Positions 62,835 to 64,000 of a stretch of DNA of 64,000 bases are shown here, piece by piece. The notes beneath the pieces are model-generated. The model made no database searches, had not been told where the DNA came from, and saw only the letters and a list, made by a program, of their open reading frames with translations. Made by a program: the position numbers and the translations under genes. The DNA lies in the NCBI RefSeq assembly GCF_051209875.1, contig NZ_JBNTQY010000001.1:558001-622000 (forward strand). Reading direction: 5' to 3'. Each line of letters begins with the position of its first letter. Position 1 is the first letter of the stretch. Origin of the DNA: Emticicia sp051209875. Its GTDB lineage: Bacteria > Bacteroidota > Bacteroidia > Cytophagales > Spirosomataceae.

Positions 62835-64000
62835 ATGAAAAAAAGTGTCATTTTAATAGTCATTTCTTTTATTTTCTTCACCACAAAAGCCCAAAAATGG
62901 GAACGAATTTCGAGCGAAGATGGTACGATCCCACTTTCTTGGAAAACTACCCAACAAACTGCATCATTGGCTGTTGATATTGACAATGATGGCATCGAAG
63001 AATTTGTAATTTGCGGACGTGGACAAACGTCTGCGATTATTTATTTCAAATTCGACCGTGCCATTGGTTGGCGTGAATTTGCTGTCGAAAAAGAATTGCT
63101 ATCTGTCGAAGCAGGGGGCACTTATTATGATATTGACAATGACGGAGACAAAGATTTAGTTTTTGGAGGAGATTATCAAAGTAATAAAATTTGGTGGTGG
63201 GAAAATCCAGCTCCTTTTTTCAATCCAAATGTGCCGTGGCATCGCTACGAAATCAAAACAGATGGAGCACTGCAGCACCATGATATGGTTTTTGGAGATT
63301 TCAAGCAAATCGGTAAAGCTCAATTAGCTTTTTGGAATCAAGGAGCAAAAACACTTTTTATTGCGAATATTCCTACGGAAGTTCGTAAAGATAAATGGGT
63401 TTTTGAACCAGTTTTTTATGCTGAAGGAAATATTAAAAATACGGAAGGTTGTGCAGCTGCTGATATTGACGGCGATGGTAATAAAGATTTGATTGCGGGA
63501 AATTATTGGTTCAAATATATTGATGGAAAATTTAAAGCAACCAAAGTAGGAGAGGAAGGTGGAAGAGTAGTCGCTGCAAAATTTAGAGCAGGCAAGAAAA
63601 TGCAACTACTATTTTCATCGGGTGATAAAAATGGAAAATTAATGCTTTATGAATGTACAGGAAATGCTGAAGTTTCTGCTAACTGGAAAGGTAGAGATTT
63701 GATAGGCAGAGAATTGAGTCACGCTCATACGCTTGAAGCTACGGATATTAATGACGATGGGAATCTCGATATTTTCTGTGCCGAAATGGTAAAATGGGAC
63801 GAGAAATCTGCAACTGACAATAACCCAAATGCCGAAGCCTTTATATTATATGGTGATGGTAAAGGCGGATTTACAAAAATAACTTTCCAACAAGGAATTG
63901 ATTTTCACGAAGGAAGAGTAGTTGACATAGATGGTGACGGCGATTTAGATATCATTTCAAAACCATATAATTGGAAAACTCCAAGGTTGGAAATGTGGCT
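62835..64000 (+). CDS. Exported FG-GAP/VCBS repeat protein, partial
   Basis: The gene starts at ATG 62835 and stays open to the right edge (388 codons). It has a signal peptide (KKSVILIVISFIFFTTKAQ). Calcium-binding-like repeats occur as VDIDNDGIEEFVI, YDIDNDGDKDLVF, ADIDGDGNKDLIA, TDINDDGNLDIFC and VDIDGDGDLDIIS, the FG-GAP/VCBS beta-propeller pattern. Such proteins bind polysaccharides or proteins at the surface. The C-terminus, and any T9SS sorting domain, is outside the window. Confidence 0.85.
   Translation, partial: MKKSVILIVISFIFFTTKAQKWERISSEDGTIPLSWKTTQQTASLAVDIDNDGIEEFVICGRGQTSAIIYFKFDRAIGWREFAVEKELLSVEAGGTYYDIDNDGDKDLVFGGDYQSNKIWWWENPAPFFNPNVPWHRYEIKTDGALQHHDMVFGDFKQIGKAQLAFWNQGAKTLFIANIPTEVRKDKWVFEPVFYAEGNIKNTEGCAAADIDGDGNKDLIAGNYWFKYIDGKFKATKVGEEGGRVVAAKFRAGKKMQLLFSSGDKNGKLMLYECTGNAEVSANWKGRDLIGRELSHAHTLEATDINDDGNLDIFCAEMVKWDEKSATDNNPNAEAFILYGDGKGGFTKITFQQGIDFHEGRVVDIDGDGDLDIISKPYNWKTPRLEMW

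Overview
The window looks like a chromosomal segment of a Bacteroidota bacterium, most likely a member of the Cytophagales. The evidence is its low G+C content and two kinds of type IX secretion (T9SS) sorting domain: a CHU_C/type B domain at the left edge and a type A domain on a secreted metalloprotease. Further support comes from an N-succinyl/N-acetylornithine carbamoyltransferase (ArgF'), a Bacteroidota-only protein often misnamed 'ABC transporter ATPase', and -7 promoter boxes of the TAnnTTTG type. Shine-Dalgarno sequences are almost absent. Nothing identifies a genus. No rRNA, tRNA, CRISPR array or complete IS element was seen.

Layout. 1-4.4 kb: end of a T9SS-exported PKD/CHU_C protein, mobA and moaC (molybdenum cofactor), recQ. 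4.6-9.8 kb: T9SS metalloprotease, PBP4-type DacB, sterol-desaturase-like membrane protein. 9.9-19 kb: uvrA, dxs, two coupled rhomboid proteases and mutL, with a decayed DUF433 antitoxin relic at 15.1 kb. 19-25 kb is accessory: DUF2911 protein, GNAT, a frameshifted nucleotidyltransferase-like gene with a small helical partner, a barnase-like lipoprotein RNase with its barstar, and a TPP riboswitch driving a TonB-dependent receptor. 25-28.6 kb: a DeoR regulator diverges from an amino-acid permease and a PfkB sugar kinase, with a long structured leader between. 28.7-37.6 kb: argF', acyl-CoA dehydrogenase, OB-fold protein, GMC dehydrogenase with its subunit 3, GlmU-like protein, holB, hemC. 37.6-47.6 kb: a YgiB/YgiC-like pair, ABC exporter, PIN toxin-antitoxin pair, siroheme dehydrogenase, methionine-R-sulfoxide reductase, CCG-domain Fe-S protein, priA. 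47.6-56.3 kb is accessory and repeat-rich: retropepsin-like protease, AbiH, miaE, cold-shock protein, a coupled ArsR-SRPBCC operon, DJ-1/PfpI protein and a glycine-rich secreted repeat protein bounded by short direct repeats. 56.6-64 kb: a second sterol-desaturase paralog, an M16 protease pair, an NmrA-like protein, an SRPBCC protein, and an FG-GAP protein running off the right edge.

The most unusual material is non-coding or composite. (i) The 25.8-26.3 kb leader has a promoter, an inverted-repeat operator, a 36-codon ORF overlapping a GU-rich hairpin, complementary loops and an intrinsic terminator before the permease. (ii) Two elements with inverted arms of heptamer repeats share a GC-rich core; one supplies the signal-peptide region of the TonB receptor. 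(iii) There are several families of short palindromic repeats and a roughly 100-bp dispersed repeat around miaE. (iv) Two small accessory modules, the NTase-like/helical pair and the AbiH/retropepsin cluster, may be unrecognised defence or toxin-antitoxin systems.
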